In this document: positions 48,200-61,155 of the stretch, piece by piece
Position numbering within the stretch: position 1 is the stretch's first letter
Layout of the letters: each line of letters begins with the position of its first letter
Source of the DNA: Epiperipatus broadwayi
Lineage: Eukaryota; Onychophora; Udeonychophora; Euonychophora; Peripatidae
Direction: 5' to 3'
Length of the DNA stretch: 64,000 nucleotides
Assembly (NCBI GenBank): GCA_028023455.1
Contig: JAQFVV010006624.1
Span: 1 to 64,000 of the forward strand
The notes under the pieces: model-generated
Seen by the model: only the letters and a program-made list of their open reading frames with translations
Told to the model about the DNA's origin: nothing
Database searches by the model: none
Translations under genes and position numbers: made by a program

Positions 48200-48785
48200 A
48201 TAATGGTTCTCTAAAAACACCATATGCTAAATGAATAAATTCAATTTAACCATGATCATTAGCAGCACTCTCTCAACATATTTTGAGTATTGGCCATAAT
48301 ATATATTTCAACAGCAGTAAAATATTCTCCAGGACATGACTTACACTATCAGAAATAATTAGAGAAGCTACTGAAATTATTAAAAGCACAAGTGCATTAA
48401 TACGTGCAATAAAATAACAAATCATCAATATTTTTTTATAAATCATATCAATAAGCATTGTGAATAGATTAAAATAATTACAGTAATAAGCAAATAAAAT
48501 GTGATGTTATCTCTCTCTCTCTATTTTTTTGTTACCAAAAGATCTAGAAATAACAGCTGAACAATACAGGTGATATTCAAAAAAAGTGACAGGGCTATTT
48601 CACTAATAACAAGCATCCATACATATGGACGAACCTTGTACTTTTGGTAATCTTTTGTTTAGCAATCTATAATGAATTGTTTTTAAGTAAAGAAAGACAA
48701 CATAAATTTGGAGTAAACTGTCCAATATTACATGGGATAATGATGATTTTGTGATGCTTGAAGAATAAATTAAGGGACAATTAAT
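48200..48785. other. AT-rich DNA, nothing recognised
   Basis: A (CT)6 run lies near 48511. Nothing else recognised. Confidence 0.55.
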
Positions 48786-48789
48786 CTAA

Positions 48790-49400
48790 AAAGTGGATAA
48801 ATACTTTACAACATTGTCATAAAGTACATATTTAGTACAAATACAGGAAGCATGAGTGGAGTGGGATTTATTGTAAATAGAAATTGGAAGAACAACATTG
48901 TGAAATTTAATGGTTCATATGGTAAAGTGGTGATTATTTATTCAACTAAATGGAAATTACCAAGTGCAGATAATTTTTGTTTTATATACCAAACATGAGA
49001 GAGAACAGAGACTTGTGGAATTTGCAACAAATAATATTACTATAAGTTATAAATTTCTTTTTTCAAACAAATGCTAAATGCAATTACAAATGAAAATATT
49101 CAAATAAAAGTACTCTTAGAATTACATTGTACTTTGACAAAAAATAAAAACATTAGAATTTTGAAATATATAAAATTCAAAGCAGGATATGTGATCATTA
49201 ATTAACTTAGGCAGATAAAAACTATTAAAAAAATTATTGTTAAATGTCAATATATTTAATATTCAGAAACACTCCAATGAATTTAATCTGCAATTTGAAA
49301 TTTTTTAAAATATGCTATTTTTAAGAAGTCTCAAATATGAACTAATTCAATAGAAAGGTAATTGATATTTTACTAAGAACTATCCACAGATAGCTAGTAC
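48790..49400 (+). pseudogene. RTE-clade LINE, internally deleted endonuclease fragment
   Basis: ACAGGAAGCATGAGTGGAG, TTATTGTAAATAGAAATTGG and CAAGTGCAGATAATTTTTG are colinear with 30.35-30.50 kb of the long RTE copy (the GNTSGIEFIINRNWK and QVYAP region). A deletion then joins to CATGAGAGAGAACAGAGAC (30.68-kb equivalent), followed by a decayed stretch to a last AAAGGTAATTGATATTTTAC. It has no 3' end and is the only other endonuclease-region RTE piece in the window. Confidence 0.7.
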
Positions 49401-51420
49401 AAAAATAACAGCATATTCAAAATGTAATGGTTTATTGCTGCAGAGTTTATAAACCATTTGAGCACATACAATATATGGACTTTGAATCCCAATTAGTGCA
49501 CCAAGACATTCAAGAAACAATAATTTAATTGTTTAAAATTCAAATATAAGAAGTGATACAGTTTCAACATTTGACACTGTGTCTGTTAAAATAATGTAAT
49601 ACCTACATCATTTGCCTTTCATGAATTTGAATTTGTTGAAGAAGAGATTTAACTCTCTTCAATTCTGACATTTGTTTTTATTTCATCTCATGAAAATTTT
49701 GGAAAATGCTTAATTTTTTACTTAAGTTGGACTTGATTTCTTTTTAGTTTAATTTTATAAAGTCATTATTCTAAAAAATCACATTTGACCTTTTTAAATA
49801 TTTAAAAACTGTCTTGTAAATAAAATTCTCTTTCTGAAATCAATAAATTCTTTTTTATTTTAAGTTTTTTTATAAATATGAACAAACAGCTACATATTTA
49901 TTATACATCTACCAAATCCTGCTCTAAAATTTGATATCTGCATTACAATTCTTACATTATTTGAAAATATTTTAATACCATATTAATTATGGCAGGCAAT
50001 GATGTAATAAACACTGTGGATTATCATGGTTTGTATTACAGTCAAATTTATTAAATTTTAGTTCTAAAATTAAAAGATAAATAAATAAATTAAAATTGTA
50101 CATATGTATTATATGGATTTTGTTTTTTGCTTTAAATAATAATCACCCAATTAATGTGTAAAAATAATCAAAAATAGTTTCTAAACAAGCAAAAAATTAT
50201 ATATTTTTAAATCTTAAAAACTTTGCATGGCAATTCTTTCTGAACATTTTTCTTTTCTGTCATAATCAAGAGAGTAATGCTCTAGATCTAAATTGACAAT
50301 CCTTAATTTGCTGAAGTCTCCAATTTTTTTGAATTAAAATATAAATAAAAGCAATCTCACAGAAACTTTTTTTTAAAAAAAAATATATAGTAATATAAAA
50401 CAACAATTTAGAGTGGCAAAATTATTACTCTTTATTTGAATTAGATAAGCCATGATATTTAATAAATCAGAAAGTAATAAATTTAATGAACATTTATTGA
50501 TATATGAGACAGACAGAGCACAAAAATATATTTAATGCTTAAATAACTTTTAGATTTCATATTCAAGAAATTAAATATAGTGGACAGTTTGTATTTGATT
50601 TGGATAAAATAAAAGTATTAAATAAAAATGATATTTATAAAAAAATAAAAGATTATTTTTATTAATACAGGAAATAATTTAAGTACAGTTCTGTTTTTTT
50701 TTAAAGTCAATGTTCTGCCATTTTTAAATCTAAATACAGTTGTAGTTAAATAAAAATTAAATTAAGAAATGGTTTAAATAATAAAATTGATTAAATCTGT
50801 TTTTTGCCAGAGAAGTTTTTCTTACAATAATGTCTTTCTATCAATAAAAAATAGCATTTTTATATGAATAAATATCAATTACAAATTAGTTAAAGTTGAT
50901 TTTGAAGCCATATATACAGTTTAAAACATTATTTAAGCACACTATTGTTATATATAATCAAGTTTGTTTTCAATTATAAAATTAATGAAATTAATAATTT
51001 TTCAATTTTTCTGATAATATTTTTTTTAATATTTGCCAAAAAAAGCTGCCATTGTTATTGACAAATTGTGAGAATAAGACTAAAAATTAAGCAAACGAGA
51101 TATATTTTCAACCTACATTTAATATTCTTTGATCTTTTAAAGTTGATTATTAATTATATAATGCATATTTTTTCTTTTTTTTAATCAAATCAATTCAGAT
51201 TTTGATGTCAGGATTTTTGCTTTTGGAAGACTTAGTGCATGTGATTAAATAACTATTAATTGAGAGAACATATTTCAACTAATGTAATATTTTAAACTTT
51301 ATTAAGAATGACTTAATTATTGTATAGGATCAAATATTGTTTTTGATTATGTATTGTTCTGAATGAAATTTGAAATGATTGTCTAGTTTAAAATGAAAGA
51401 TTTTAATTACATTGGACGTT
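49400..51420. other. AT-rich DNA, nothing recognised
   Basis: Two kilobases without recognisable features. Confidence 0.55.
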
Positions 51421-51436
51421 TACAAATTAAAGTATG

Positions 51437-51845
51437 AAACAGAAAAACTCTCCATACAGGATTGCCACTCAGTGCAAGTCAGAGTAATCAATGGATGCCA
51501 GATTGTCCATAAAATCTTCATATTATTGTGTTTACAATTTAAGACTCATAGTTTTGTAGTTAAGTAGAGATAAAAGATGGATGCTGGAGGGTTGCATTAG
51601 ATCCTAAGATCTAGATGCATACTCTCAATGTCAAGACTACTCACTGATGAAGGTCACAAGCCAGAAACTAGTCTGGGGATATTGGATGAGTAGGCACTAG
51701 ATGGGAATTTTATGCACAAGCTTTCTGGCATCCATTGATTACTCTGGCTTGCAATTAGTAGCAATACTGTATGGAGAGTTTTGATGTTTTAATAACAGTT
51801 ATAAGCAAGCATAAGAAATGGTGGTCATGTGATGTTTATTGGCTT
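51437..51845 (+). mobile_element. Family A retroposon, 409 bp, 13-bp target duplication
   Basis: Flanked by AAATTAAAGTATG at 51424-51436 and 51846-51858. The 3' tail GGTGGTCATGTGATGTTTAT is on the right. The left end begins inside the antisense arm (GAAAAACTCTCCATACAGG). The arms are about 100 bp. The central GGTTGCATTAGATCC block is in the orientation opposite to that in the 3.3-kb copy when both are read by their 3' tails. The sense arm contains the only family A hammerhead with both core boxes intact. Confidence 0.88.
51634..51684 (+). ncRNA. Hammerhead ribozyme, family A, intact core
   Basis: ACTCA (51639-51643) pairs with TGGGG (51674-51678) except at the last pair. CTGATGA (51644-51650) is followed by a GGT-CACAA-GCC hairpin and GAAA (51664-51667). 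The minimal C-TA-G helix III and triplet GTC (51671-51673) complete it. Every conserved core base of the type I hammerhead is present. Cleavage would release a 172-nt 3' fragment of the element. Confidence 0.82.
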
Positions 51846-51859
51846 AAATTAAAGTATGG

Positions 51860-53195
51860 TTTATCTTGTAAAGATATAGAATGAAAATTAGGTAAATATA
51901 GTAATTTTATTTCTAATTTTTAAAATTGCATATAGTAATCAAAACAATCACTATATATAATGAATAATTCCTGTTTATTTTGGCATAAATGTCTCCATTT
52001 TACTTCCCATGATATTTCTTTTATAAAGTCACTATTACAGACATCATCAGTCTTTCAAAATGGCTGTTATTAAAAAAATGGCAACCATTAAAAAAATGAT
52101 TTTTTTAAAAGATCATTATAGAGAATAATTATTTTTAATCAAACTATTGGTTATAAATTAATGATGATCAATAATATTAAATCTTGTATAAAGGTCTATT
52201 GTATTTAGGGTGGGCTGTACTATATTACTATTCAATTTATTGCTATAAGGGTGTTCAATGTGTAGAAAAACTGACATCTGTTTATTTATTGTATTAAATT
52301 TGCTTTAGTTTACACTATTTGATTCCTTTTAATATTGCTCATTAGACTGCCTACCTCTATAAATTCTGAAATAGCCTGCTATTTTACATATTATACTGTG
52401 CTGGTTTATCAACATGTAAGATCAGTACAAAGAGATTACCACCACATGGATAAAGAAATCATGCCCATCTTTATATATAACTTGAAAATGATGTCTTTAT
52501 TAAAATTTTATATGTATTATATATGTGTTCATGTATGTTTTTATTTATTACCATTTAACCATATTTTTGTGTAATGTTTTTGCAGATTCATAATAGAAAT
52601 AGAATTCTTTATATATACTTTTTTAAAAGAAACTTTGAAACTTTTTATTTAAGGAAGTCTTGTTTTTATAACCGGAAAATTTCAATTACATTTGCTTTAA
52701 GTCAAATTTAGTTTCAATCATTTTTGAGTGAAACACTGAAATAAGATGCTTAATAAAGCAAACTTTGATTTCAAAAATGTTGTATGATTAAGTTAAGTTT
52801 TTTTGTCTGATTTGCTAGTTGATTGTCCACTTTTTATTTATTTATTTTCAATATTTAAAAGAAATTATATATAAAAAAATAAAATTAAAACAAATCAAGT
52901 AATATAGAAAAAAGAATATTCTAAAGAGGATGTTTAATATATATACATAACAATTATGCTTTAACAATGAAATCTGTTTTATATAGTTATCAGTTATGGA
53001 AATGAATTCGAAACTATCTTAACTAAGAAATGGGAAGTTAACCATTATGGTAAAATCTTGCACATTTCTTAAATTAAAAAGAATTTGCACTACAAACCGA
53101 TAAAATATTGCGTGCTTACATTTGATTTCAGAATAATTTGTTCAATCATCCAAAGTCAACTATTATAAATTTGGGTAATTAAAGGATTATATATA
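51860..53195. other. AT-rich DNA, nothing recognised
   Basis: A 79-codon frame at 52335 has no recognisable similarity. Confidence 0.55.
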
Positions 53196-53199
53196 ATAG

Positions 53200-53394
53200 T
53201 ACCTTCTTCACCTTACATCTAACAGATCTGTATTCTAAAATAGGCAAAACCAAAGAAAGAAATAATTTATATTTTGTAGAAGTAGTAAGCTTTATTTACT
53301 ACATTTTCAATGTGATGATGAAATGATCCATTGCTTGCAAAAATGATACTAAGGTCTTTCTGAATATCAACGAATTTTATATTATGATCTCCAG

Positions 53395-53396
<2 letters not shown>
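53200..53396 (-). pseudogene. Jockey/CR1-like LINE fragment 1
   Basis: The minus-strand frame gives IKFVDIQKDLSIIFASNGSF, then HHHIENVVNKAYYFYKI, matching the KDLGI.F.S.LSF..HI..I..KA post-catalytic motif of Jockey/CR1-type reverse transcriptases. The 5' side of the fragment runs directly into the (AAT)n tract. The 3' side fades near 53200. Confidence 0.7.
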
Positions 53397-53807
<411 letters not shown>

Positions 53808-53814
53808 TCAATAT

Positions 53815-54901
53815 CCATTTATTATGTGCATTTCAACATTTACACTTTAACAGAAATACACAATAAAGAAAACAAAAAAGAAACAACAATAATAATTAAA
53901 AAAAACAAAACAATATAAGCAAATACAAACTACATACATAAGATTATATATACATATATGTTCATAATTATACATTTAGTTGTTTTTTAACATTCATCAC
54001 AAATTGATCGCAAAAAATATCAATATTATTAAAAGTTAGATTATATATCATTTGCAATCTATTAATAACTGATTTACCAAAGAAAGTATTTTTACATATA
54101 CTAATCTTGAAAGTTTGCATTTCTCTTAACAAACAACAAGGTACTTTCAATTCTATTTTCGATATATAGTTACTGACATCAATTTCCCCATCAATCAACT
54201 TTTTCAGTAATATCATATCCTTCAACATTCTCCTTTCTTTCAACACTGTTTTAACAATTTGACATTCACCCATTATTAATTTATTAAATCTTTTTTCAAT
54301 ATTATATATTTTAGACTGAATATTAATCAGATTGAAGTTCCATATATAGAAGAATTATATTCTAAAACTGTAACAACAAGAGAAAAAAATAACCTATATT
54401 TTATGGAAATAGATAAATCTTTCCCATATCTCAAAATACAGCCCATCTTTCTGTATGCTTTATTAATAATATATTTAATATGTGCATTAAAAGTAAAATT
54501 ACTACAAAATATAATTTCTAAATCAGATACAATCTCTCTATATTTAAAAACACCATTCTCAATTTTATATTGATAAACAGATTTTTCAGTTTTATTAGTA
54601 TAGGAAACAATGCATGTTTTATTAATATTAATCTCTATATTGTTATATTTACACCATATAATAAAACTATCTATATCCTTTTGAGCCTCAATATGATCAC
54701 TATAAATAATAATTCTTTTAAATAATTTACAATCATCAGCATAAGTAAGTATCATACTATTTTTTATGCTATGATCAAGATCACACATATAAATATTAAA
54801 AAGTAATGGTGCTAATATTCCACCCTGAGGAACACCTATCATATTATAAAAAAAAAGAGAATTGATTCTATCTATATGCACATAAGATTTACGATCCCTC
54901 A
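53815..54901 (-). pseudogene. Jockey/CR1-like LINE fragment 2, RT C-terminal half
   Basis: The frame 54327-54902 (minus) contains GVPQGGILAPLLFNIYMCDL, an intact TYADDCKLF active-site box, INKTCIVSYTNKTEKSVY and SDLEIIFCSNFTFNAHIKYI. A single frameshift near 54340 then leads into WNFNLINIQSKIYNIEKRFN and the 53968-54273 frame (RRMLKDMILLKKLIDGEID, CKNTFFGKSVINRLQMI), ending KKQLNV. About 150 bp of 3' UTR follow. The start abuts (AAT)n at 54902, so the endonuclease and fingers are missing. Confidence 0.85.
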
Positions 54902-54939
<38 letters not shown>

Positions 54940-54955
54940 TCATCATCATCATAAT
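54902..54955. repeat. (AAT)12 plus ATGATCATC run
   Basis: A short trinucleotide tract between LINE fragments 2 and 3, continuing as GATCATCATCATCATAATG and TTTAATTTAATTTAATTT. Confidence 0.9.
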
Positions 54956-55978
54956 GATGATTTAATTTAATTTAATTTAGTACATTTAACAGATTTTACA
55001 TCCAAACAAAAATGCACAATTAATTTAGTTCACAAAGCATTTGCAGAGTTTTTTGCACGGTAGTCCTAAATGTTCTATCATCTGTTTCAAATATATTAAC
55101 AGCATTAAAGTATTTATTATACAATTTAGGTAATCTTACAAAGGCTGAATTTTTTAATGTTTTACTTTTAATTTTTGGAATATTATACAAATTTTTTGAT
55201 ATCGTATTCTTTATCTTCATCTTAAATGATAATGTTGTTTGGCAACTTTTCACATCTATTATACCTGATGTAATTTTTTAAAATACTTCATATCAGTATA
55301 GATTCACCTTTTTAGAATGCATTGTCATCACATATTATTTTTGATTTAATGTATCTTAAAACAATTTCATAAACCTTTTCCAGTGCTAATCTATTACTTA
55401 ATTTACATGAGTTCCAGAACAAAGATCCATAATTCAAAATAGGTAAAACCAATGTATGAAACAAATACACACATGTATTTTTCTTAAACATTTTACAGTT
55501 TCTGAGAATTAAACCTATTATTTTATAAGTTTTTGTAATAATATTTTGAATATTGTTGTTAAATGTTCCATTATTATTAAAAATAATACCTAAATCTTTC
55601 TGATATACTTTTCTTGAAATACTTTTTGAGTTTAGTATATAATTAAACAGTCTTATTGATGATTTTTTAAAAAACAATATGAGACAACATTTTTCAATGT
55701 TAATTTGCATATAGTTTCTTACACACCAATCCTGAAATCTTTTGATGTCAGACAGAAAAATCTTCTGATCATCAAAATTATTAATAGTTTTATACAGTTT
55801 AATATCATTTGCAAAGCAAAGAATGTCGGACCACTTACACACTGCTCTATATACAAAGAATAAACTGAAAAAAGCAGTGGTCCAAGTATACTTCCTTGAG
55901 ACATTCCTGCATTACTAAAATATGTATATGATTTTATAGACTCAAAAAATATAAAATTAGGTCTATTTGAGACAATAA
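54956..55978 (-). pseudogene. Jockey/CR1-like LINE fragment 3, RT C-terminal half
   Basis: Minus-strand frames give GMSQGSILGPLLFSVY (about 55900), LCFANDIKLYKT, DIKRFQDWCVRNYMQINIEK, YQKDLGIIFNNNGTFNNNI and LVLPILNYGSLFWNSCKLSN. After a break they continue with LPKLYNKYFNAVNIFETDD, ending QKTLQMLCELN. The active site reads FAND rather than [F/Y]ADD. It is clearly related to fragment 2 but too divergent to be a simple duplication. The 5' side abuts a trinucleotide tract. Confidence 0.82.
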
Positions 55979-55991
55979 TAATAATAATAAC

Positions 55992-56026
<35 letters not shown>

Positions 56027-56080
56027 TGATGATGATGATACTGCTACTGCTGCTATTGTTACTGCTACTACTACTACTAT

Positions 56081-56115
<35 letters not shown>

Positions 56116-56116
56116 A
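55970..56116. repeat. Compound (AAT)n(GAT)n(ACT)n microsatellite
   Basis: AATAATAAT units followed by GATGATGATGATGAT, then ACTGCTACTGCTGC and a run of ACT/TAC units. The poly-serine frame is an artefact. Confidence 0.93.
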
Positions 56117-56119
56117 TGG

Positions 56120-57345
56120 GTAAATTCATATGTATAAATAAAAAAATTACCAAACTCAATTGTTATCATTATAGCAAGTAAATTGAAATCATTTGTCTTC
56201 AAGTTGGCCATATCATATGTCACTTATTACTAAAATGCAAAAGTTACTTTCCTTTTTCTCAATGCATATGCAGACAGCTGCTTACTGTATATGGTGGTAG
56301 CTAATGATTTTAATTGCTTCATTAGGATTACATCATTGAGTGATCATTTTTATCTATTTACACCCATAAATGTTTTTATTTTATTTTTATTGTTTCATTT
56401 TATTATCCATAAAAATATTTAAATATTTATTAGTATTATTGCATAACCCTAAGATCTACATTATTTGTTATAATTATTTTGCAACAAAGATTAGAAAAGT
56501 TTGTAATAAAGATTTGAGTATAAGTTTTAGAATGCCAGCTAATTTAAACAGGGATAATTGATAACATAAAAGATACATGTGATGAAACAGGAGTACCACA
56601 TAATTTATATGCAGTTTATAAAAATTTTCAAAGGTGTTCAGCAGTATAGCCTTTTCATAATCTACAATGGTGGATAAATAGGTAGATAGATGGAAGAAAG
56701 GATAGATTGATTGATAGATAGATAGATACATGCATACACACAGTTATTGTTAGATAGACATAGATATAGATAAACATTTAGCTAGAACATTTCTGCTCTT
56801 TTTTAAACTTTGATAATAAATAAATCAGTCTCAGAATGAATATATATATGCTACATCGATAGATATAACAGATCAATTGATCTTATGTAGTGGAATATTT
56901 ATTCTTTTCACCACTTCTATTTGATCTCCTCTCCCCCAGATTTTTAATATTACTTTTTAATTCACTGCAATGCTAGACATTTCCCAAAAAATTTCAACTT
57001 TTAGTTGTCAAAAGTCAGGAAATAATCTTAGATTTGATAGATGAAACTTGAATTATTATGTTATAATCAAACTTGTTTTAAAACACAAAAAGGGTATTGT
57101 CTGGGCTACATTGTGTTGCATATACAATAATATATATAATAAATTATATATTTTTACTATTTTTTTTAATAAATAACTTACTATTTTTATTTAAAAACGA
57201 ATTTATTTTACTATAACCATAAATTTATATATGACAACAGATAAAAAAACTTAAAAGTTTGCAATAAGAACATAAAAAGAAATATTTAGTAGATTAAAGT
57301 TATTTATGCATTTTATTGGTTAATTATTATTATTTTTTTTCCATG
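56120..57345. other. AT-rich DNA with a GATA-type run
   Basis: GATAGATAGATAGATA-like sequence lies at about 56712-56780. No coding similarity seen. Confidence 0.55.
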
Positions 57346-57349
57346 TGTC

Positions 57350-57420
57350 ATAGCATCGGCCGGGAAGTGAACCTGCTAACCCGGGACAACTGGTTGTAAG
57401 GCAGCCACCAATGCTTGACA
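57350..57420 (-). mobile_element. tRNA-derived SINE, decayed second copy
   Basis: Read on minus: GTCAAGCATTGGT, GGCTGCCTTACAACCAG, CCGGGTTAGCAGGTTCACTT, CCCGGCCGATGCT. It shares the acceptor pairing (AGCATTGG with CCGATGCT), B-box region and flanks with the 9.2-kb SINE but has lost the A-box/D-arm region. Target duplication not resolved. Confidence 0.6.
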
Positions 57421-57839
57421 AATAATGATCTCAAAGTAAGTGCATATTTATATTGCTACATAAGAACTTGATCTTAATTGATAATTGTGCAGTAGTAAAT
57501 TCATATTTTGTTTAATTTATTGTAGAACCTACAAGTTCAACAACCCATGAAACTACATTAACCCATTTCAATTTTTTCTCAGTTATTCACATTTTCTATT
57601 TCAATGCTTCCATTAGTTTGTGAAGCTGATGAGCAGAATAATCGAGGACGTTTTGTCAAGTTGTTATGCATCTTGATAGGCACATAAATCTTAGAATTGA
57701 TAACAGAATTCATAATTTTTTTTATCGCCAAAGAAAAAGTTTAATGCCAAAATCTTAATGAGTTTATTGATGAGAATTTAATTTAATTTTAATTTATTAA
57801 GAAAGAAGATAATAGACAATATGTACATACAGCTTCTTT

Positions 57840-58345
57840 GCTTGTCCATGCCTGCCAGAGCTGGCAGGTGAATCAAAGTTGATTATTATCCAAAAATGAC
57901 CCAGGAGCAGATTGAAAAGAATCAAAGAATAAGGTATAGGAATGAAATGAAGGATTGGTCGAACATGGAAGACAGTGATGATGAAGGAAGTAGAAAATTC
58001 ATACAGATGATGTCACGGAAACAAAAAAAGTGTCAACCTAAAGAATATGGCAATTTAAACTCACAAACAACCAGTGTAACCCAATAGTAAAATTGTAGAT
58101 GAGCTTGGACAATCCACAAAGGATGATGTTATTAATCTACAGACAATGTTCTATAATGAAGGTAAGAAGTTGTCCTGTAAAATAAAATTGAGATACTCAA
58201 TCGAAACAAGAAGTGCAAAGTGAAAGAGTTTTCTAAGAATAATATTTGTAAAACTTTGTTTAAATCTATGATAACATGAACCAATGTATCTAATCTTGTA
58301 AATGCCGGTACTCGGCAGTTTTTTTCCTTAATAAAAAAAAAACAA
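57840..58345 (+). pseudogene. Unidentified ORF with poly(A)-like 3' end, possible retrocopy
   Basis: A 63-codon frame from 57896 reads MTQEQIEKNQRIRYRNEMKD, then EDSDDEGSRKFIQMMSRKQK, acidic and basic in turn. It stops at 58085. One base out of phase it resumes with SKIVDELGQSTKDDVINLQT up to about 58155, where GAAGGTAAGAAG could be a splice donor. The block ends near 58340 with CCTTAATAAAAAAAAAAC. An 18-bp perfect palindrome, CCTGCCAGAGCTGGCAGG, lies 30 bp upstream of the frame. It may be a LINE ORF1 start, a processed pseudogene or, least likely, an exon. No family was recognised. Confidence 0.35.
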
Positions 58346-58359
58346 AAAAACAATCAACT

Positions 58360-59690
58360 ATAAATTATGTTGAGAAATGTTATAGTTGGGGAAATGGCAG
58401 TCAACAACGATCACTTCATAATATATTTTCTAGCATATTTATATATGAATGGATTTCCAATTGACAAAATAATTAAATGTGCAATTGGATTATCATTAAT
58501 AATTTATTACATGCTATTTGATTTGTATTTCTGTGAGTAAATTTGATTTATTATTTATAAAATAAAAATTATTATGCTATAAAATTAAAAAAAATTAGCA
58601 TGACCTTCATCTAACCTTTGGCAATTTATATCTTAACTTCAAAATGGTACAATCTTATTTTGATATGAGTATCTGATAATTTTTCTGTAATTCAACTATG
58701 AATAATTTTCTTCTTTTCTGAATAATGTAATATACGACTGTTATTGAAAACATCCACAGAAAAAAGTTTTTTTTTTAAATATTCAGCTCTATTATTGTTT
58801 AGAATGCTTTCAATATAATATGTATATCATGGTTATGGTTTATAGTAATATAACTCATATTATTATAAAACATGAACATGATCAATATGTTATATTAAAA
58901 CATGCTAGGCAGCTAATATTTTAAAAGCTGGGGATGTTTTCTTTAGCAGTCGTGTATTATATGATATTTTTTCTGAAACTTGTTTAAAATCACTTTGCAA
59001 ATATTTCAGGGGTAAAAAAATTAATATGAGATAAAAAATCGCATTTTACGGCAAAAAACAAGCCATAGAAGTCGATTACATAAGTATCATAAAAATATTA
59101 ATTTAAAAATCATAAAAAAAACATCGGATTAGCTATGATTTTTTTAAATTTGAATTCAGTTTATTTAATCTTAACTTGAAGCAATTCCTTATGAAAAAAA
59201 AGATTTTATTATTAAAACAAGTTACCACTACTAATCTGCACTCTCAGGGTGTGCTTGAAGTTTTCTAAGAAAATCTCAGCGCTACTTAGCTGTCTATAAT
59301 ATTAGTAGAAAAAACATTGATAGATAGAGATGGAGTGGTCAAACAATGAACATTTAAGTTGATAGTTAAATAAATATATGAATTTTTTTAATAAAATACT
59401 GTTAATTGGTTAAGTAAATATATGGAGTAATAGGAAAATAAAGAGGTAAATACAAAAATAATAGGTAGCTAAACTGAAAGATAGATGTATAAAAAATAAA
59501 CCGATTGTTCAAAATAAATAATGTTTGTTTTAAAAAATTAAGTAAATAGATATATACATAGATAGGAAAATCGATAAGTAGAAAAATATGTAGAAAATAG
59601 ACATGTGTAAAAGCTAGTTGCATTTATAAATAAATATTTAATTATATCAGACAAAAATGGATATGAAAAAAAAGAGAAAACATTAGATAT
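58360..59690. other. AT-rich DNA, nothing recognised
   Basis: No coding or repeat similarity noted. Confidence 0.55.
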
Positions 59691-59691
59691 G

Positions 59692-61155
59692 GGTAGTTGA
59701 GTATTAACTAAGTTATGACGTTCTACACAAGCCACCGGTAGATATGATCGACTAAGAACCAAAACAATGTCATGGCAACTGAAACATTGGCATGACTAAT
59801 TGATAGAAGTGGTCAAGGTATTTTCGTGGTCACCTTTGAGATTTTGTAATATTGTGGTGAATTGTGGTAAATATCTGTCTTTTACCTGCTGTCTTATTTC
59901 AAGAAAGAGGTGTTTTTTTTTGCTTAATAATTTTTGAATTTATTGCTAATTTTCTGATTACTTCTGTCTACCTGCTGTCATATTTTAAGAAAGAGGTATT
60001 TTTGATAATTTTTGAATTTACTGCTAATTTTGTGCTTATTTTTGCTTAGTTCTGTCTTTTTTTGCTAAATAATTTCTGATGATATTTTTGAATTTTTGAT
60101 GATATTTTAGAATTTGTTGCTAATTTTTTGCTTAGTTAATACTTAAGTGCTAATTTGTACAATTTATTGCTATTTTTTTTACTTAAGTGCTAATTTTTAC
60201 AATTTATTGCTAATTTTTTGCTTAGGTAATACTCAAGTATCATTCCGAAAATTTATTGCTAATTAATCAACAAAAATATGTCAGACATTAAGTTATGGAA
60301 CTTACCATCTTCTGAGGCTGAAGCAATTGAATTTTTACAAACATATGGAATCATCCCGAGTGGGAATTGTTGCGTTAACAGTCATCCTATGACTATATAC
60401 ATTAAGAACTACAAGAAGCAATGGCGATGTAATTTTAAAGACTGTTATAAAAGAATCGCTATCAGAAAAGGGACTTGGTTCGAAGGATCTGAAATCAGTT
60501 TCATCACTGTGATCAGATTTATTTACAGTTGGTGTAAGGAATTGGCATCTATTCGATTTTGTGAGGAGCAGTTGGACATTGTGAGTAAAACAGCCATCGA
60601 CTGGAACAACTATCTTCGTGAAATCTGCACATGGAGACTGTTACATAAGGAAAAAGTCAAAATTGGAGGCGTTAACAGAATTGTTGAAATTGATAAAAGT
60701 CTTTTTTCAAAAAGAAAAAATAATGTCAGCAGAGTACTCCCCCAGCAGTGGATATTTGGTGGTGTTTGCAGGAAAATGGATGAATGTTTTGTGAGCCATT
60801 CAAGACCTAACTGCATCCACTCTCATGCAAGCCATCAGAGACAATGTATAGGAAGGATCTATGATTTACAGCAACTGCTGGAAAGGTTACAAAAACGATG
60901 AATTAAAGGAGGCCGGATATGATCACCTTCAGGTCAATCACACTTACAATTTTGTGGACCCATCAACTGGAGTCCACACTCAAAATATAGAAAGTTTGTG
61001 GGGGCTAGTAAAATGGTGGAACAAAAATCACAGATGAAAAGCTAGACAACACCTGGATTCATATTTAACTGAATTCATGTGGAGGCGATGCTTCAAGGAT
61101 GATCCTTTTACTGCCATTTTGCAACATATCCAAAAATTCAGTCCACCACCATGAA
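59692..61155 (+). mobile_element. Merlin-type DNA transposon, copy 1 (3' end not located)
   Basis: The left end GGTAGTTGAGTATTAACTAA marks where similarity with copy 2 (62771) begins; the flanking DNA before it is unrelated. A 590-bp leader follows, with repeated ATTTATTGCTAATTTTTTGC units (about 60080-60260), then the transposase remnant. From the left end through the coding region the two copies are near-identical (about 95% by eye). No clean inverted copy of the terminus was found before copy 2, so the right boundary is open. Confidence 0.75.
60278..61154 (+). pseudogene. Merlin/ISXO2-like transposase, copy 1, broken
   Basis: Starts MSDIKLWNLPSSEAEAIEFL. An N-terminal zinc-ribbon-like region follows (CC at 31-32, QWRCNFKDC at 48-56), then FIYSWCKELASIRFCEEQLD, and the DDE core begins at VEIDKSLFSKRK (D139) and LPQQWIFGGVCRKMDECF. 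A frameshift near codon 173 moves the rest to another frame: TASTLMQAIRDN, a TAG stop (60849), SMIYSNCWKGYK, VNHTYNFVDPSTGVHTQNIE, SLWGLVKWWNKNHR, a TGA stop (61035), then [10 protein letters not shown] to the natural end at 61152. HTQNIESLWG is the family's third catalytic motif. The second aspartate is replaced by asparagine (SNCW, codon 60873). Confidence 0.88.

Noticed and set aside
55719-56159. 146-aa frame with a poly-serine N-terminus
   Set aside because: The serine run is the trinucleotide repeat. Only the QGSILGPLLFSVY part belongs to LINE fragment 3, and the remainder is out of frame.
57605-57650. CTGATGAGCAG as a hammerhead core
   Set aside because: No GAAA box or closing helix follows.
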